64,000 nucleotides of DNA from Neckera pumila (Eukaryota > Streptophyta > Bryopsida > Hypnales > Neckeraceae), in contig OZ018408.1 of assembly GCA_963969595.1 (NCBI GenBank), positions 12,955,823 to 13,019,822 on the forward strand. The letters run 5' to 3'. The notes beneath the pieces are model-generated. The model worked only from the letters and a program-made list of their open reading frames with translations, did no database searches and was not told where the DNA came from. The translations under genes and the position numbers were made by a program. Positions 35,035 through 49,470 of this stretch are shown piece after piece (within the stretch, counting starts at the first letter, position 1; every line of letters begins with the position of its first letter).

Positions 35035-37530
35035 CTGGCACAAACAATCCAAACACATGAAACCAGTGTGAGAGCTTAATCAAACAGATGAGACTCATAA
35101 TATCAAATAGAAATGAGATTCCCCCTTACAAAAACAGTCTTCTTTGTGTTCAGTGGATGTCCACATCCCCTCAGCCAGCTCTAATATAGCTGAGAGTAAT
35201 GACTTCCCTGAGCAACACATTCCCTAAGTGTCAACAGTCTCATATTCATCACATATTCAGCTTCTTTGCTACACTATGGACTTGACATATAGCTACAGCA
35301 TACCTTGACATTTTGTGCATCCTCCCAGAAGAAGAAAAAGAGTGTCCATCAGTGCCTACTTCTACACATGCCCCACAGTACTTGCTATGCACATTCTTCT
35401 ACAATAAAGGCCACATGAACTCTGTCACGAAGAAGTCAAAATCATACAAGCATCAATTGAGGAAAAATACTAACGACTGTAAAAAATTCCATTTGATATT
35501 TGAATACCAAAAAAAACCCATCACCTCTAAATAGCTCTCCCTGTATTGTAATCTAGTACAACTCATTGATGCCTACATTGCACTTCCCTTTCCTTCTTCT
35601 TTTCTGAAATTTAAAAACAAACAAACAAACATGTCAAGTACGTAATTCAAATGGTATTCAACCATAAGGAACAGAGTCCGGGCTTCAAATTCAATGACAT
35701 GACTGAAGCATCCCCCTTATTACAATAAATGATTTTCTGCATAATTTCTCCCCTTGAAACATTCATAACTTCAGAGTCCAGACATTGCAAGGTCCACGTG
35801 CAAAAATAAATTTAAATTTGTAAATCACACAGAGCTCTTCATTTTGAGTAAGGAGTTCACAGTGAAGGAAACATACCACCAATGATGAACTATTCATTCA
35901 TTTTGACTTATTTCCAAGTTAATTTAATAGAACTCTTACTGACACTTTGTAGACAACAGCCGCACATTTAAAAAAGAGCCACTCTAACAATTATCGCACT
36001 CAATGTTTATTCTCCCTAACTCAAGAGCTCTGTCCATTACCCTATCAAATTCGTGGGCATTTCAACAATTCCTCTTGCAAACAGAAGACACATTTCAGAA
36101 TTCCATTGCCACTACCACAAAATATTTCCAGTACGGCAAAGAAGGCTTTGCTCACAATTCATATTCAGAACTAGTTCTTCCCATGGTAAGCAAGGTTTAC
36201 AGTGATCTTTTAAAATGCTCCCTGTAGACACCCTTTACACTCTGCACGCTCTAATCAAATAAATAAATAAAAACCAATAATCAATATTACATGTGCTATA
36301 GAAGACTGCAACACAATCAAAACCTACTAACCATTACAAGTTCAATTCTTTTAACTCGTACCGACATTTCACAAAAAAACCACACATTAGACAAGCAGGA
36401 TGCCGTCCTCTTCAAACTACTATAACTCTATAGTTTGGACTTCTCAACAAATCGTCCATCAACCACAGACCACAAATTGATTTCCAGTGAAGCAATAAGA
36501 AACACACTCCTGACATAGTTGACAACCTAATGATCAAAATTCATCGACTCATTGAAACCATTTGAACAAATTAAGAGAAATTTATGTTCAATACCTTGGA
36601 ACTACAGCACAACTATGTTCATTCCTGAAAATTCAAAGTGAAGCGCACAATTAACGGTCACTGTGAATCTCAAACTCCGGAATCGCTGATGCCAAAATAA
36701 TTTAAGAATTTCAGAGTACTACGCCAACTTCGACAAAGACAGCCATCTATTCAGGCTACCCGAACAGTGACTAGAAATGAAGACAAAGCAGAAAGACTAC
36801 GACTCTACAAATGGCAAAACACTACTAGCACTAATAGACCACAATATTCTACAAAACAGGCGGTAATTGGCCAGTGTGGAGGATGTTTGAAATTCACTAT
36901 CACATTGTAAGGTTTCCTGTTGTTCTGCCAACAATGTCTCCTTCAATTGACCTTTTCCCACATTGCACTACCATCGCAAGGATTCTTTTGGCATGAACTC
37001 AACTCCTTTCAGGCTGTTCATGACTTGGTGTTGAAAACAACGTCACTACTGACACCGCCACTGCCAACTGATGCTGCAAGTGCGATCTAGGATTTTCCAA
37101 AAGCAATGGACATGGACTGTCCACAGAAGCAATGCTATGAACAATTACTTCAACGGGTTTACATCTACCATTTTTGCTCTCAATCAACTTTCACGCTTCT
37201 ATGAAAATTCCTTCCAGGCAATCCCACCTCTTACAAATAAAACGGCAATGTCTATACTATTTTCTACCCAGAAAAAAAAAATGTTACCTTGCACTGGGTA
37301 ATTAGTAATTATTCCACAGTGAGGCTTTATCTACTGCAAAAGAACTTCCGATCCAGTACACTGCATATGAAGTGTCATCCACTCCCTATGACTGTCCACA
37401 AAATCCCCCCCCCCCTCCCCCCCACCACGGTTCTTTTTAAAAGCTGAATAATACTCGCACATTCATTTAAACACAATAAATTGTCATGACAAATGTATTC
37501 TGTCTTGAAAATAAATAAGTGGATACATAC
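35035..37530 (-). other. TNP2 intron 2 (2.5 kb)
   Basis: The donor is GTATGT at 37,530; the acceptor TTTGTGCCAG ends at 35,035. Splicing joins 'FFLLPYWK' to 'DLPVRHVLD', a continuous stretch in TNP2 proteins. No recognisable gene inside; the open frames on both strands lack domains. Confidence 0.8.
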
Positions 37531-39472
37531 CTTCCAATATGGAAGCAAGAAAAAAATACTGCAACGCTTCACACCATGCAGCTTCACAGGGTCTGCATCT
37601 GAGTTCTCCACTCCCCCATCCGCCAAGAACCTTGATCTCTGGGTACTCCACCAAAGCACTTCTTTGCCTGTTGGTCTTGTTGGAGGCAATTGCCACTCCT
37701 GGTGGTTGTTGAATGATGCTCTTTTCCGTCGGAATCTATGATTCTCAGCGAAATATCATCTGCCGCCTAGGTATATCATTTTCCCTAACAGCCTTGCATA
37801 TTCACTACAAGTTTCTGGCCCACATAGAGGACAACCTTTATACCCATGGACTTAATGTCCTGACAATAATCCATATGCTGGGAAATCATTGACGGTCCAC
37901 ATTAATAGGGCTCTCAAAGTAAAATTCCTTTCTCCTGCTAGCTTAGACATATTCACCGCTGCAACTCCTTCCCAGAGCTCCAGCAAATCATTGACTAAAG
38001 GGGCCATGAAAACATCAATGTTTTTAGCTGTCGGCGCTTTCGGACCAGGAATTAATACAGCAAGAGATATGAAGAATTTTTTAGTTAACAACCATGGTGG
38101 AAGGTTATAAATGGTTATCAAGAGAACCCAAGCGGAGTGCTTCATTGCATTATTCTTAAAAGGAATAATGCCATCTCCTACTAATCCAAGTCGCAGATTC
38201 GTTAGAATGGAAGCAAAGTCTAGATATGCTGCGTCTATGGCTTTCCATTGATCACTGTCAGCTACTGACCACATTTTTTGACTTCGAGACTTGTTAGAAC
38301 TATACCAGGTCATATGCTTCGCTATTTTGGGACACCTAAACATCCTCAAGAGATGTTTCACAACATCAAAATAACGGACTACTTGTTTAGGAACTCTGTT
38401 AGAACCTTCAACATACCGTGCACTACTACATGTAGGACAGCTTGTCAAGTTCTTGTTGTCACCTTCATACAGGACATGACCGTCAAGGCAACAATGAATT
38501 TGCTTGTGTTTCAAGCCCCACTTCATCAAAAGGCTTTTCACTTCGTACGCCGTTCTAGGAAAGCAATTAGATGTTGGCAGCACATCTCCAGCAAGCCACG
38601 TAAGCAAAGCATCAAGAAAGGTGTTCGGCACAGAATACAGGCTACAAAGAGAGAAAATGATTATACCGCATTGCAGGCGGTTCACCTGACTACCCTCAAA
38701 GATTTTTTGAGTTGACTGCCGTAAAAGGTTTTCCATGTCATCATCATTCAACTCTTCCTCTTCCTCAAAGTCCTCTTCATTGCCTGTTCGCTGCCCTTCT
38801 TCATTCATAACATTCTCGTGAATGTCGTCCATGCAAGCAAACGCGTCTCGTGCCATATTGTCAATGTCTACGGTAGTCCTCTCCGGCCACATGAATGCAC
38901 CATCCGCTTCATGTTCATCTGAGTGACGATACGCTTCCTCCTCTCTATCTGGATGATGACCAGGACCCCTCACGTTCCGGCCGTCCACTGTCTGGAGACC
39001 AAAACATGTAAATGAGTACGTGTAATGAAAATTGGTTCAAATGCACAATGAATATAAATAAAACGATGAAAGAGGCGTTGAGAATTTCAAACACCACATT
39101 CATGGTACACAGCTTCCCTCTTTCAGTTCCAATACACTCAACACATACAGAAGGCATATAACTTACTAACATGTACCTACACATTTTATCTACATATAGT
39201 TCCTAGAAAGTTTTGAAAGTAACTAAATTATTAGTAGTGCATGCGGATTATCAACCACTGTAGTCACTGACCATTACTGGGTATATTAGATACGGATCAC
39301 GTCCGTTTCTTGTGTGGTGCCTAGCAACAGTCTCCACTTTCTGTACTCGACCGCCTCTGCAGCAACTACAAGCGCAGGGATATTCAGTCAATCCCAAGCG
39401 GTTAGCTATGGAACGCTCGATGTGGTAAGCGGAGTTGAGTGTTGGATGCATCCTGTTAACAAGTTCCACCAA

Positions 39473-42400
39473 ACTAGTTAATTACACTTTCGTATCGGAC
39501 ATTGACAAAACCAACGTCAATTGACCCTGTCTAAACATACCCACCGCTCACTAAAGCTGTGGACAATGTGCAAAAGTCCTTCACAAGTGCATTCACATTC
39601 AACTAGAGCACTACCATTTCTAATACCGCAGTTCCACTTATCTTCAAATGAAGACGGAATGCATAGGCAATTCTACATTGCTTTGCAGTGGGAGTTCTAG
39701 ATCTCTCCCATAGTAAAATGCAGTGCAATTTATCAAACAAGTATAATTAAACAGTTCGCTTCATTTCCAGCAACTTCTGGGGTGTGGCCTTTCTGTGTGT
39801 ACCTACTATGAATCCGACATGAACTCTGCTAAATAGACCCATGACATGATTCTGCACTTGAACTCTCCCTCCCAAAGTATTCATAATATTTTACGTGTCA
39901 TTTCCGTTTCCCACAGGTTTATTCAAAATTGATCCCCAAGGAAACATACTTTCATGGCTTCTTTTCTTTTCGTTATGCACTACAAAAATTGCAGAGCAGT
40001 GAGAAGCCGATGATGACCTCTGTTTTCAAATTGAACGCGACGCAATGCCAGACATCCAACTCCTTCTTAGGAATCGCTCACTGTAACACTGCACGAGAAT
40101 GTATGAAAACATTGTTACCCAAGTATTAACGTGCACTTCTTCATTTGTCTACAATTAACTAAGACCCGGAAAGGGCAATACATGACAGTTGTCTACATTC
40201 ACGCAAGAGATATTCACATGAACTTTATGTTAATTGATTGGATTACTAATTCCTGCAAGTTTTCACTTCTTCCTCTTTGAGATTTTCGGTAATTCAAAAA
40301 ACTTATTTCTAAGTCAGATTATGAAGACTGTTTGGGCTTTTGAATCAAACCTATTCTTTGAACTGGTTTTCCATACTTGGGAATCTCAATTCCCTGATGC
40401 CTGACATTGATGATAGCACCACTTGTACACCGGCCACTTCTTCCATAAGGTACTATCCAAGATTCTCATACGTAAGGAGAAGCTGTTGACATCACTCATA
40501 GTACAAAACTATGAGGCGTACATCACATTTCAATTGTAAGTGTCCTGCCGGAAGTCTATGCCATGGGCCCCTAAAAACATACCTGAATAATAGCTTCTTA
40601 GTAAAGACAACAAACAACTCTCCAAGTCATACATCCAAAGAGCAATAAATACGTTCGTTATCTTCTCCAAACGAAGTACGCACTCACAGCTCCAGATCTT
40701 TCTTGACGCACTTGAAAAAAAAGGCTGAGCACAAGAGAATGAAAACATCAATCATTACACGCTGCACATTCTGAATACAATGACCACAAACATGCATGTC
40801 TTCTATTTCCTTTCACGCACACAATCCACTTCACGAGCAGTAACTTCAAATAACCATGCATTCACAGCGCATAATTGTTACATTAGCAAAATCCTCTTTC
40901 ATTGGCTGCCACTGGGGCTAGGCACTTGCTAATTACTGTCGTCCTCATATAGAAATCGACACTGCTTTTCTAAAGAGTTGGCCTTCTTCAGAATTTCTTT
41001 GGACTCTTTCAGCATGTAGACCTAGTAGTTGTTGCTTCATGTGGACCTCCCTGCCATGACTCCTGCTACACCCAAGGGGGCGTCGTAAAACTCCTATTAT
41101 GACATTCTCTAGCAGCGGACAACTTGATTGCACCAAGGCGTATTGAGAATGCGGAATCTCTCGGCATATGCCTTGGCAATGTTCACTTGACATTCACACT
41201 TTTCACTAGTTATCACCAGTTCCTATAGTTCTGCTTTCGTTATCATCAGTACTGTTCAGTGTTCACGGAGTCCATGAATTTTTGGAGCTTCATCAGCCTT
41301 ACTAGTACGTGAACACATCAATTCATGGTTAGAATTATGGGAAAATTTTGCTTTGACCAACATTTAATTACATATTCCTCTTCAATTAAATGTACATTTA
41401 TAGAAGGGAGACTTGGACAAGTCATAATACAGCGACTGTATACACAAACAATATCCAACACCTTTTGATAAACGTTCTCTGAATTAGACAATGCACTTCT
41501 TATTACCCTCTATTCCATTACTCTGAACTATAAAATTAAATGCCCAATCAATAATGCAATGTTGACATGAAAGACTTGATAAACTACTTACAGTTGAGAT
41601 GTCTTTACAAGTGGAAATTACCAAACTCCACCCTATGTCGTATCGTCTTGTAAATAGCTTGCAATTTTTTCCTGTAGCCGAAAATAAACTTCGATGATAT
41701 AATTGCGAGACAAGGTCCTTCAAAAGCCGCTATACTTTTCAAGTATAGCACATGACGACTTCTGAAAAAGTTGCAAATGTCCTTACTGTTAGCAACAAAC
41801 ATGACATTTCTGAACATGAAGGTGTGATCTACCTTTGAGCAATACATTCTGTAGACATTTACATACACAGAGATTGGCCATCTATCGATAATGAGGATCA
41901 TTACTTAATGTGCACAAGAAGGAAACCCACATGTTCAAAAGTGCCTATACAGTTGCCACAAATATGGCATTTGCTTCAAACACATTTGCTGAAATGCGTT
42001 TCTAGATAAATAAGAGAAAAATTTCATCAATGTACACTATGGTGGTCCAAAAGACTTCCTGCCACTGTTTTCTCTTACTCTGTTCATGTTCTCGAAGCCT
42101 CAACCATTCCTCATAAATATTAATCCTCTCTAATGTAAAACTTAACGAACTATAGAACTCCTACGATTGTACATTTGAGACACGTGCAATTTGTTATTCC
42201 TACGGTACAAATACTCAAAAGACAATGCAAATATTACAGTTCCCCCATGGATAGACAACTCACTTGCCTGGTTGAATTAACTCTGACTGTCTTCCTTGAT
42301 GCCCGAATCGCAGACCTACTGCCACGAGGAGTTGATGCTCCTTTTGCTACCCTGGCTTGGTCAGTGGTTTTTGGTTGCTGCAGGTTTTATTTTATTTTTC

Positions 42401-44323
42401 CGTTGTTATTCCGGTGGACTCGCTACTAGTCGCCTTCCTGCCCAATCTTCCACTATTGAAAGGCAATGCAATTGAAGAACAACCTCAATGCAATTACAGA
42501 ATTTCATCTCCAAAATGACAAAGTATATAGCTTTGGAAATGTTCTGTTTCAACCACACGCCTTTGGCATTTCCGTCCTCGAAACCGAACAGAAGGAAAAT
42601 CTCAGAAGATGTGGACCGCCTAAGCTTGATATCTGAAAACCTCATTAACATAACTTTGCATTTCTAAGAACATTATCGGGACAACTTTGCACGATTACTG
42701 GGTAAGTTTTTGTCAAATAAAACTGTCTTTCATGCCGTGTACTGATTGACTCCCTTCTAAGTACGGGTCCACAGCACAAATGACAACCAGCAACATTCTC
42801 TAGAGAAAATTGCTTCACAAATTGAAGGCAGCAGTTTCCCGATCTGGACAAACAGTGTTCACTAAACTGAATAAGGAACTATAGTCTATGACGGGATTCG
42901 GCCTGAAGCACCAACGGAAACTTGGATATCACACAAGAGAAGTTTGTGCTTCTACAGCTAAAACAGCCTTCACAGTAATAGGTTTAGCCTCAGGCTTTCA
43001 TTTCAATTGCCTGAAAGTGTACATAACACATAAAAAAATTGACAGAAGAAAGCCTTCTTCAATTCCCTTAAGTGTTCTTTGATGTCCAAGTCAATAAAGA
43101 TTTCAATCTCAAATGCAATCCACAACAATCACTACCCAATTGATAACAAATGATTAATGATTTGTACAGCTTGCTCTACAAGGAAGTGACCGTCATGTTC
43201 ACAAATTGTATTGCTCACAAACTGAGTTGGTACCTTCACTTAGTAGTGTTCCGATCTCCCTAACGGATGCTCCAAAGTAGGACTTCTTGCAAGTCAATGA
43301 GGAATTCCGCTAGAACTTCCGCCTGTCCTCTCCTGGATGGGGATGCAGTGAGAATTTCAAATAGCAGACATGCCGATTCCTACACCATACGAGGTTCTTC
43401 GCCTGAGAGTGATCACACACAACGCCAAACAATTAAACAACGCCCTCCACCACGAGAACTCAGTGTGAGTACTTCAAATCCAAACCTGCTGCACATTTAT
43501 TTTTCACCTTGTTCACTTCAAGCAGCACTACTGGCCAGATTTTATTGAAGTGCGGCGAAGTAGCCAGGAGTTCCCACGGCCTTTTTTTGCAGACCATGTA
43601 CGCTGCATGTGCAACTTCAGTGTCTCTTTCTTTGCCGCCAATCGCTTCAAAAGTTCCGTTGCAAGGCATGTTTACATTTATAGCCGTTGTTGGGAAACCG
43701 GAATTAGTACGCGCTAAATGTAGTATTCAATTGCAATCTCCGGCATCTTCTACTACCAAAGATAAAAAACGACGCAAAATTAATCCGTCCATTGCAAAAG
43801 AGAGTTTCTCCTTACTGACAATGCTGAGGCATGTAACAAAATGTAGGAAGTAATTTGACTAACATAAGTACCATGAAACTGGGTTGGTAGACAAGGTTCC
43901 ATGCATACACGCGGCGCAAAGCTTCTTCTTCCTTTTGCAATGTAAAAAAAGGGTGACTTTTCATTGTGCCTCGTAACTTGTGCCTTGTTGGCAACCCTAA
44001 TTAGGTAGAAGCGGATGAAAGCCTTTTTTTGGTGCCTGTCAATACAGAATTCTATCTAGCACCGCCTTGTTCACATGCGCTTGCCAAGGTCGCTTCCACG
44101 TCGCGGCCTTCTGCAATAGTTCTCTGCATTGGCAGACGGCGTGGACTTCCTCAACATGCTCTTCATCCTACGCACACAATCCTATTTCCAGCAATGAAGC
44201 CTTTTTTGGAATGTGATGCATTTAACTACAAGGGAAACAAGAGGTGTCACATTTACCGATACCTTTGCTGCGGTCAAAGTTTTCTCTTCTCTTGTTTAAT
44301 TTTTATCCTCTTCTCACAACGCA
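39473..44323. other. central region between the divergent CACTA genes
   Basis: No recognised coding domain over about 4.85 kb. It should hold the promoters and early exons of both divergent genes. One minus-strand frame near 42,264-42,405 reads as a basic 'STPRGSRSAIRASRKTVRVNS' segment followed by a donor GTGAGT, and could be an upstream exon. The plus-minus C/G bias changes sign in this region. Confidence 0.5.
42264..42405 (-). CDS. possible upstream exon, basic segment
   Basis: The minus-strand frame 'ARVAKGASTPRGSRSAIRASRKTVRVNSTRQ' is free of stops and ends at GCAA|GTGAGT. Its Arg/Ser/Pro composition suits a DNA-binding tail encoded by a CACTA element. No start codon or acceptor could be fixed and no family is recognised. 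Confidence 0.25.
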
Positions 44324-47300
44324 GGTACGAGCAACTGAATAGCCGTGCTCTAGAGGACGCTCAGCTCTACTTCAAGACAAGAAGAGTGCGGTCTCCTTCA
44401 CCCACACCTCTGTCCGACTCTAACAGAGACACTCCAGAGCTGCGGAAGCAAAGAACTGAAGACCCTGGGCATACCGCGGATTGTACAGGACATATGAGTG
44501 GAACTCTTGCACAAGAGGAATTACAGCTTCCCGTGTCGCCCGTCGTCATGCAGCTCTCTAGCAACTCAGAGAACAAAGTTTGTCGATGCAAGAATGTCTC
44601 CCAGCAGTGCAAAAAGGATGCATTGGCTATGACGTCGACTGACACCGGTAATACTGACACGAGCTCCGACTTCCAACCAAGTGACAACAACGAAGACACT
44701 GAAAGTACCTCAAGTGAAACATTGTCTAATTACGTAGAGACAGAGGAGGACATCCCTTTACAACCCAATAGTGAGACTTCTATTCATAGCGTTCCTGAAT
44801 TTGCACAGAGGAAAACACTAAGGACCGGCACAACCACGTCAACTGCGTATCTACGGAGAAACATGCAAGAGGTGAGTTCATTTCAGACCTAAATTTCCTT
44901 GATTACAAAACGGGTGGGTCTCATTTTCATAGAGACATACGCTTTGTCCTTAGCACCGCACATACAGACCTTTGAACAACTATACTCTTCTAGATGTTAG
45001 TCATTGTTTTTTCAATTGAAAAGCCCTTTTTGTTTGGCTATTCGAATCTAGGGTAAAATACTCTTCCCTGTTGGTTTCACCTTCGGTGAACCTATCCTGA
45101 ACATGTTCTGACGTGCTCCTCCTCAACTGTAGCATTAAAAAAAATTTCTAATCAAAATTTATAACTTTAGTACTTCCTCCATTTGTCTTGTGGGTGACTA
45201 TATGGAGTCACCTAGTTTAGCATTTTTTTTAAATTAGAATGAAATGAAGAACTGACCTTACCTGTTTTCATTTATCTAGATACTGAATTATGCAAGAAAT
45301 AGTACCTTCACTTTCCTTTCATAATTTGGATACGTCTCAAATTTGATTTAATGATGTGCGGTTCATATAAAAACACCTCTCAGTAGCATTCGCTTGAATG
45401 TTTTATTTGTTATACCTATTTAGGTATAACAAGGCCTTCATGAGGATCTCCTCTTGTTTTCTGAGTACTTTACATTCTTTGGTATGTATTTTTGGTAGCA
45501 ATTCGTGCCTTCAGACAGTAGAAGGGTGGTCTTTCATAATCAATTTCTGCAGAATGCTAAATTAAGCTCCATCTTACGCTCTATTACAACATCTTGTTGA
45601 TGAAATCACGAAGGAAACTATTGTCACGAGAAAGAAAAAGGTAAATGCTAGTTTTTGGAAAAGCACACTTGTTCAATATCCGTTCATACTAGTCTTCCTA
45701 ATTACTCACAGTTATGTTACATTGAAGGCCTTCACCAAACTTACAGAATTGAGAGTGTGTTTTGTCGTGCTCTTGCTTAAACAGACTCTTAAAAAGAAAA
45801 TGGTGACATCTGTACGGAATGAAGATCTTCCGCAATCTCTGTTGCCTGACAAAGAACCATCAGCATCAAAACCAAGGCAAACCAGAGCAGGTAGGAAAGC
45901 GTCTACCGCTCAAGACAGGAATGCAAGGAACAAAGTTTCAAAGATGCCAAGTGGGAGCACTCGACAGAGGAAGGTTGTACCCACGGAGGCCGTTTGTGTC
46001 AAGAGAAAAAGTAAAGGAAAACCACTCTCTCCCGCGGTCGTGGATGTCGTGTTTGGCAGAATAGAGAGTTCCGCTGCAAACATGGAAGACTTGCATCGGA
46101 AAAGGGAAGAAGATACTGTCAGATGTGGACAAACGGTGAAAAGTGTACGACATGGATTAAACCAGAACCGCAGCCCTGGGAAGGGGACAAGAGATTTTGA
46201 AGAAAATGACTTGGAAAATGATGTCAATGTGCCCATACCTTTTGAATCTCCAAATCCTTCTCGAAATGTGTCACCAATTGAGAAATCGGCTGGTGAGTTG
46301 TTGCAAATGTCTAGTGTCTAATGCAGATTGCTAAGTAGTCGTATACCACAACGGAATGCATGAATTTCCATGACACCCTTTTTACTATACTACAGGTTTT
46401 AACGACGGAGGAAAGAAGGGGATCAATGAGTTTGGAGAAGAAGGTAGTGACAAAGAAGAACCTCAGGTGCTGCATGGACTAAATAAAGAACAAAGTCTAC
46501 TGAATGTGAATCAGCGATTGCCAACTGCAAAGGGTTCTCAAAGCAATGTTTTGCGGATGACGTTCGGGAGAAAAATGCAGAATGATGTGGACTTGGAACA
46601 ATTCAATCCGTCTCAAGATGCAACACAATTTTTCCGTAGTCCATCACCGGTTCCTTCCTACCCTGATAATGTAAGTTTTTTTGTAGAACTACACACTTTT
46701 CAAATGCCTTTCAAGTGTGAACACGCATGCTCTATTTGCTCCTTACAGTTGTTGAACATAATTTTGGGTTGGGCACAGTAATATATTAGTTGAACAATGT
46801 TTTTATTTTTGGAACATTTCTACGAGAGGATCTCTAGAAGGCACAGTGAGGGTAATGATTTGAGCTGTCCTATTATGAAATCTTTCCAGAGTGAGTATTG
46901 CCGTGAATATTGTAGTGTCGTCTAAGGTAAAGTTCAATTGTACAAGTCTGAGCTTGCAGTTGAGCCAACAGTGAAGCACTTACGGAATGTAATTTAGTGT
47001 CTACGTCGTTCCCAATGTCGCTGCAAGTTACGCAGCTCTATACAGTCGTTCATAAAGTAGTAGAGCAAAGCTTATTTGAAAATGCACTACGTCAAATTCT
47101 GCTAGACAATAATTTGTCATTCTATTGTTCCCTGCAGACCTCTACAAGGAGAGAAGGAATCCGAAATGTATCCCCTACAAATGGTAGCCGATTACAGCGT
47201 GATCAATATCATAACTCCATGCGAAGGACCCCTTCAGAGGATATATCAAGAAGAAGTGGAAGACGACGATTAAGGAGTCCAAGATGGAGTCCTTTGAGAA

Positions 47301-49470
47301 GTCCTCCATATCAGTGGAGAGAAGATGAATTGAGGAGGTCCAGGGTCTACGAAGAAGGATATAGCAGACGTCGTCTTCAAGATCAGAGCCCGCTTGGTAA
47401 GCATTTCATACTGCTCATGATCTTCAAGTACATCATTTCAAAGAGTGGACTATGGTTGGGCATATTGTGACTGCATGAGTTCAAAAATAGAGAGCCCTTT
47501 AATGTAGTGGACTTCATACCTTATTGTAACTGCATATGCAATGAGAGGATTTCATTTGCTGAGAGAAATGTTAACAAGGAAGCACTCATGTATGTTTGTA
47601 ATATCAGAAGTAATGTGCTTAGTATCACCAAGAAAGGTCCGATATTCCATGAACTAAATGAAATGGAACAATTTGTATGCGGAACACTAAGATATGAGCG
47701 TACTACAGAACAATGTTTTCTAGGAAACTTAATTTTTGTTTGAAGTGCATCAAATATGGGACTACCTCTGACTACATGGGGGGGATGTATAAAAACAATA
47801 TTCTAAAAGGTTGTGTTTGTATTTTGGTAACGTTTGCAATTCTGAGGATTCTAAGGCCTTTTTCCCGCAGACGTTCAGAATCATGGAAGGGAGGATACTG
47901 AAGGTCGACTGCATTCCAGATCCATTCATTCACCACTTCATGTCAAGATGGACAGCGTCTCCAGTCGTCATAGGCCATTCTCACCAGATCAAAGCCGCAG
48001 ACAACGGAGAAGGAGTGGAAGCTATGAAAAGTCGAGGTCTCCTTCTCCTCTGTATCTTCCACCACCGGAGGAGAAAGTCTTCAGAACTAGAAGTGGACAG
48101 GAAATTATGAGGACGGGAAATTTTGCGATATTGACTTCATCAGTAGACAAAAGAACAAGACCACACAACCGAGGAGTACGTGAAGAAGAAAGATTTGAGC
48201 GAAGAAAAGAAGGGAAGACGCCTTTCTATTTGACTTTAAATGCTGAAGGAAAACCTTACGAACCGGGCAAAGCAGCATGGATAGCGGAAGTGAATAAGTT
48301 AGCCACAGGCTTAGATCCTTCAATCACGCACATTAAAAAGCAAACTCATGAAGCCATGTGCATATTGAAGGACCGCCTGGATGACCACTTTGAGTATTCA
48401 GGAGATCTCAATTAAGACCATCTAAGAGGTTTGCTTGGTAAGGCAGTGACAAGGAAGCGATCGGAACTAATAGCAATGATCAAGAGGAACGTAGATCGAC
48501 CAGTAACTTTTGACGAAGAGATTTGGCTGAGATTGGAAAAGCTTGCAATGAGTAGGCAGCGGGAAAATCGAACGCAAATTGGGCGCTATGCAAATGCCTG
48601 CCATCGAACGCTGGGGAGAACCGGTGCTATAGGTGAGGACGGAGTGCAGCAGAGACTGGCTGACATGTATAGGAGGTCGCCTGACCCTGACGAAGTGGCA
48701 GAGGAAATGGAACGTCATAAAGGATATGCCAAAGAAGACATGCAGACCCCTAAGAATTCCAGGAGTGAGATTGAGGGATGTAAGGACGACGTTGTAGAAG
48801 ACTTTTCCATGTGTCATCAATCACAGCAAACAGCAGTGGAGGAATTTAGCAAAGAAGATGGTTACAATGATCCCAGGAAGGCAATGAGGAGAATTACCAT
48901 AAAGGTACATATTCATGCATAGTGGTATTTTATGGAAAACACTCCTCTATTCCTTGCTCTTGGAAACTTTGAAGCATGCAACAAAATATTTGTGTATTGT
49001 GAAGACGAATGGGTGAATGCCTGGAATGTAGGGAAACAGGACAGCCCGGGCTCCACAAGGACTTGGTAGTGTGAGAGAAGAAGGAATGGTAAATCAATCA
49101 AAGATGACATCAATAGAGGGATACATTGCCAAACTTGAAGCAGAAATTCGAAGTCTCAAAGGTGGTAATGCGAAGGGGTCTTCATCTTCGACGGTACTGC
49201 GGTCTGAGTCTGGAATGATTAGATGTGAGGATATGATGGAGGGGAGGTAAGAAACAGAAGTTCATGCAAATGAATAAGTCAGCGATAGTGCAAGCATGTT
49301 CATGTATTCTGTGTCTTTTTTGTCACAATTGCATGTACAATGTGCTTCAAAGAGTTTGTGCTTCAGAGATGTCGGATATTCTTTGCAGGTGGGAAATGGA
49401 GCGGGAACATCTAAGGCAGGAAGTGCCGGTCGAACAAAAATGCTGCGAAGCGTTGCAGACAGGGACATAG
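44324..49470 (+). pseudogene. TNP1-like / Transposase_24-like CACTA protein with RS-rich segment
   Basis: Exons 44,324-44,871, 45,785-46,292, 46,396-46,670, 47,138-47,396, 47,871-48,904, 49,032-49,246 and 49,389-49,470 join in consistent phases with GT-AG ends. The N-terminal exons are Ser/Thr/Glu-rich and basic. Exon 4 and early exon 5 hold Arg/Ser repeats ('RRSGRRRLRSPRWSPLRSPPYQ', 'RRRSGSYEKSRSPSP'). Exon 5 then has 'MIKRNVDRPVTFDEEIWLRLEKLAMSRQRENRTQIGRYANACHRTLGRTGAIG', which resembles the 'K.NR......HttGS.s' core of plant Transposase_24 (Ptta/En/Spm). The last two exons form a coiled coil. TAA at 48,413 breaks an otherwise open frame, probably a former CAA. By analogy with TNPA it would bind subterminal repeats. 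The first exon(s) before 44,324 are not resolved. Confidence 0.75.

Larger units (their letters stand above)
31338..39453 (-). pseudogene. TNP2-type CACTA transposase
   Basis: Exons on the minus strand: about 39,453-39,272; 38,991-37,531; 35,034-34,136; 32,154-31,338. All three junctions have GT-AG ends and consistent phases. Exon 1 carries the Cys-rich transposase-associated domain ('CACSCCRGG'). Exon 2 holds Transposase_21 blocks: 'HCCLDGHVLYEGDNKNLTSCPTC', 'MTWYSSNKSRSQKMWSVADS..WKAID', 'LGLVGDGIIPF' (a catalytic Asp region), 'VLIPGPKAP', and 'FTLRALLMWTVNDFPAYGLLSG'. Exon 3 begins 'DLPVRHVLDIMHCEKNLSENIL' and includes DUF4218 ('MPPSFFDIMSHVPNHLVEEL', 'TRWMYPYKRYFKNLKGFVRN'). Exon 4 is DUF4216 and ends acidic. 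In-frame stops: TAA near 37,850, TGA near 37,755 and TAG near 34,691; otherwise the frame is intact. The product would cut and join the element ends. The true first exon may lie further upstream. Confidence 0.88.

Noticed and set aside
37409..37425. Run of C residues near 37.41 kb
   Set aside because: A simple homopolymer tract inside the TNP2 intron, with no supported function.
44029..44323. Frame upstream of the first confirmed TNP1-like exon
   Set aside because: It runs through a pyrimidine-rich intron end (CTTCTCACAACGCAG), so most of it is likely intronic and not coding.
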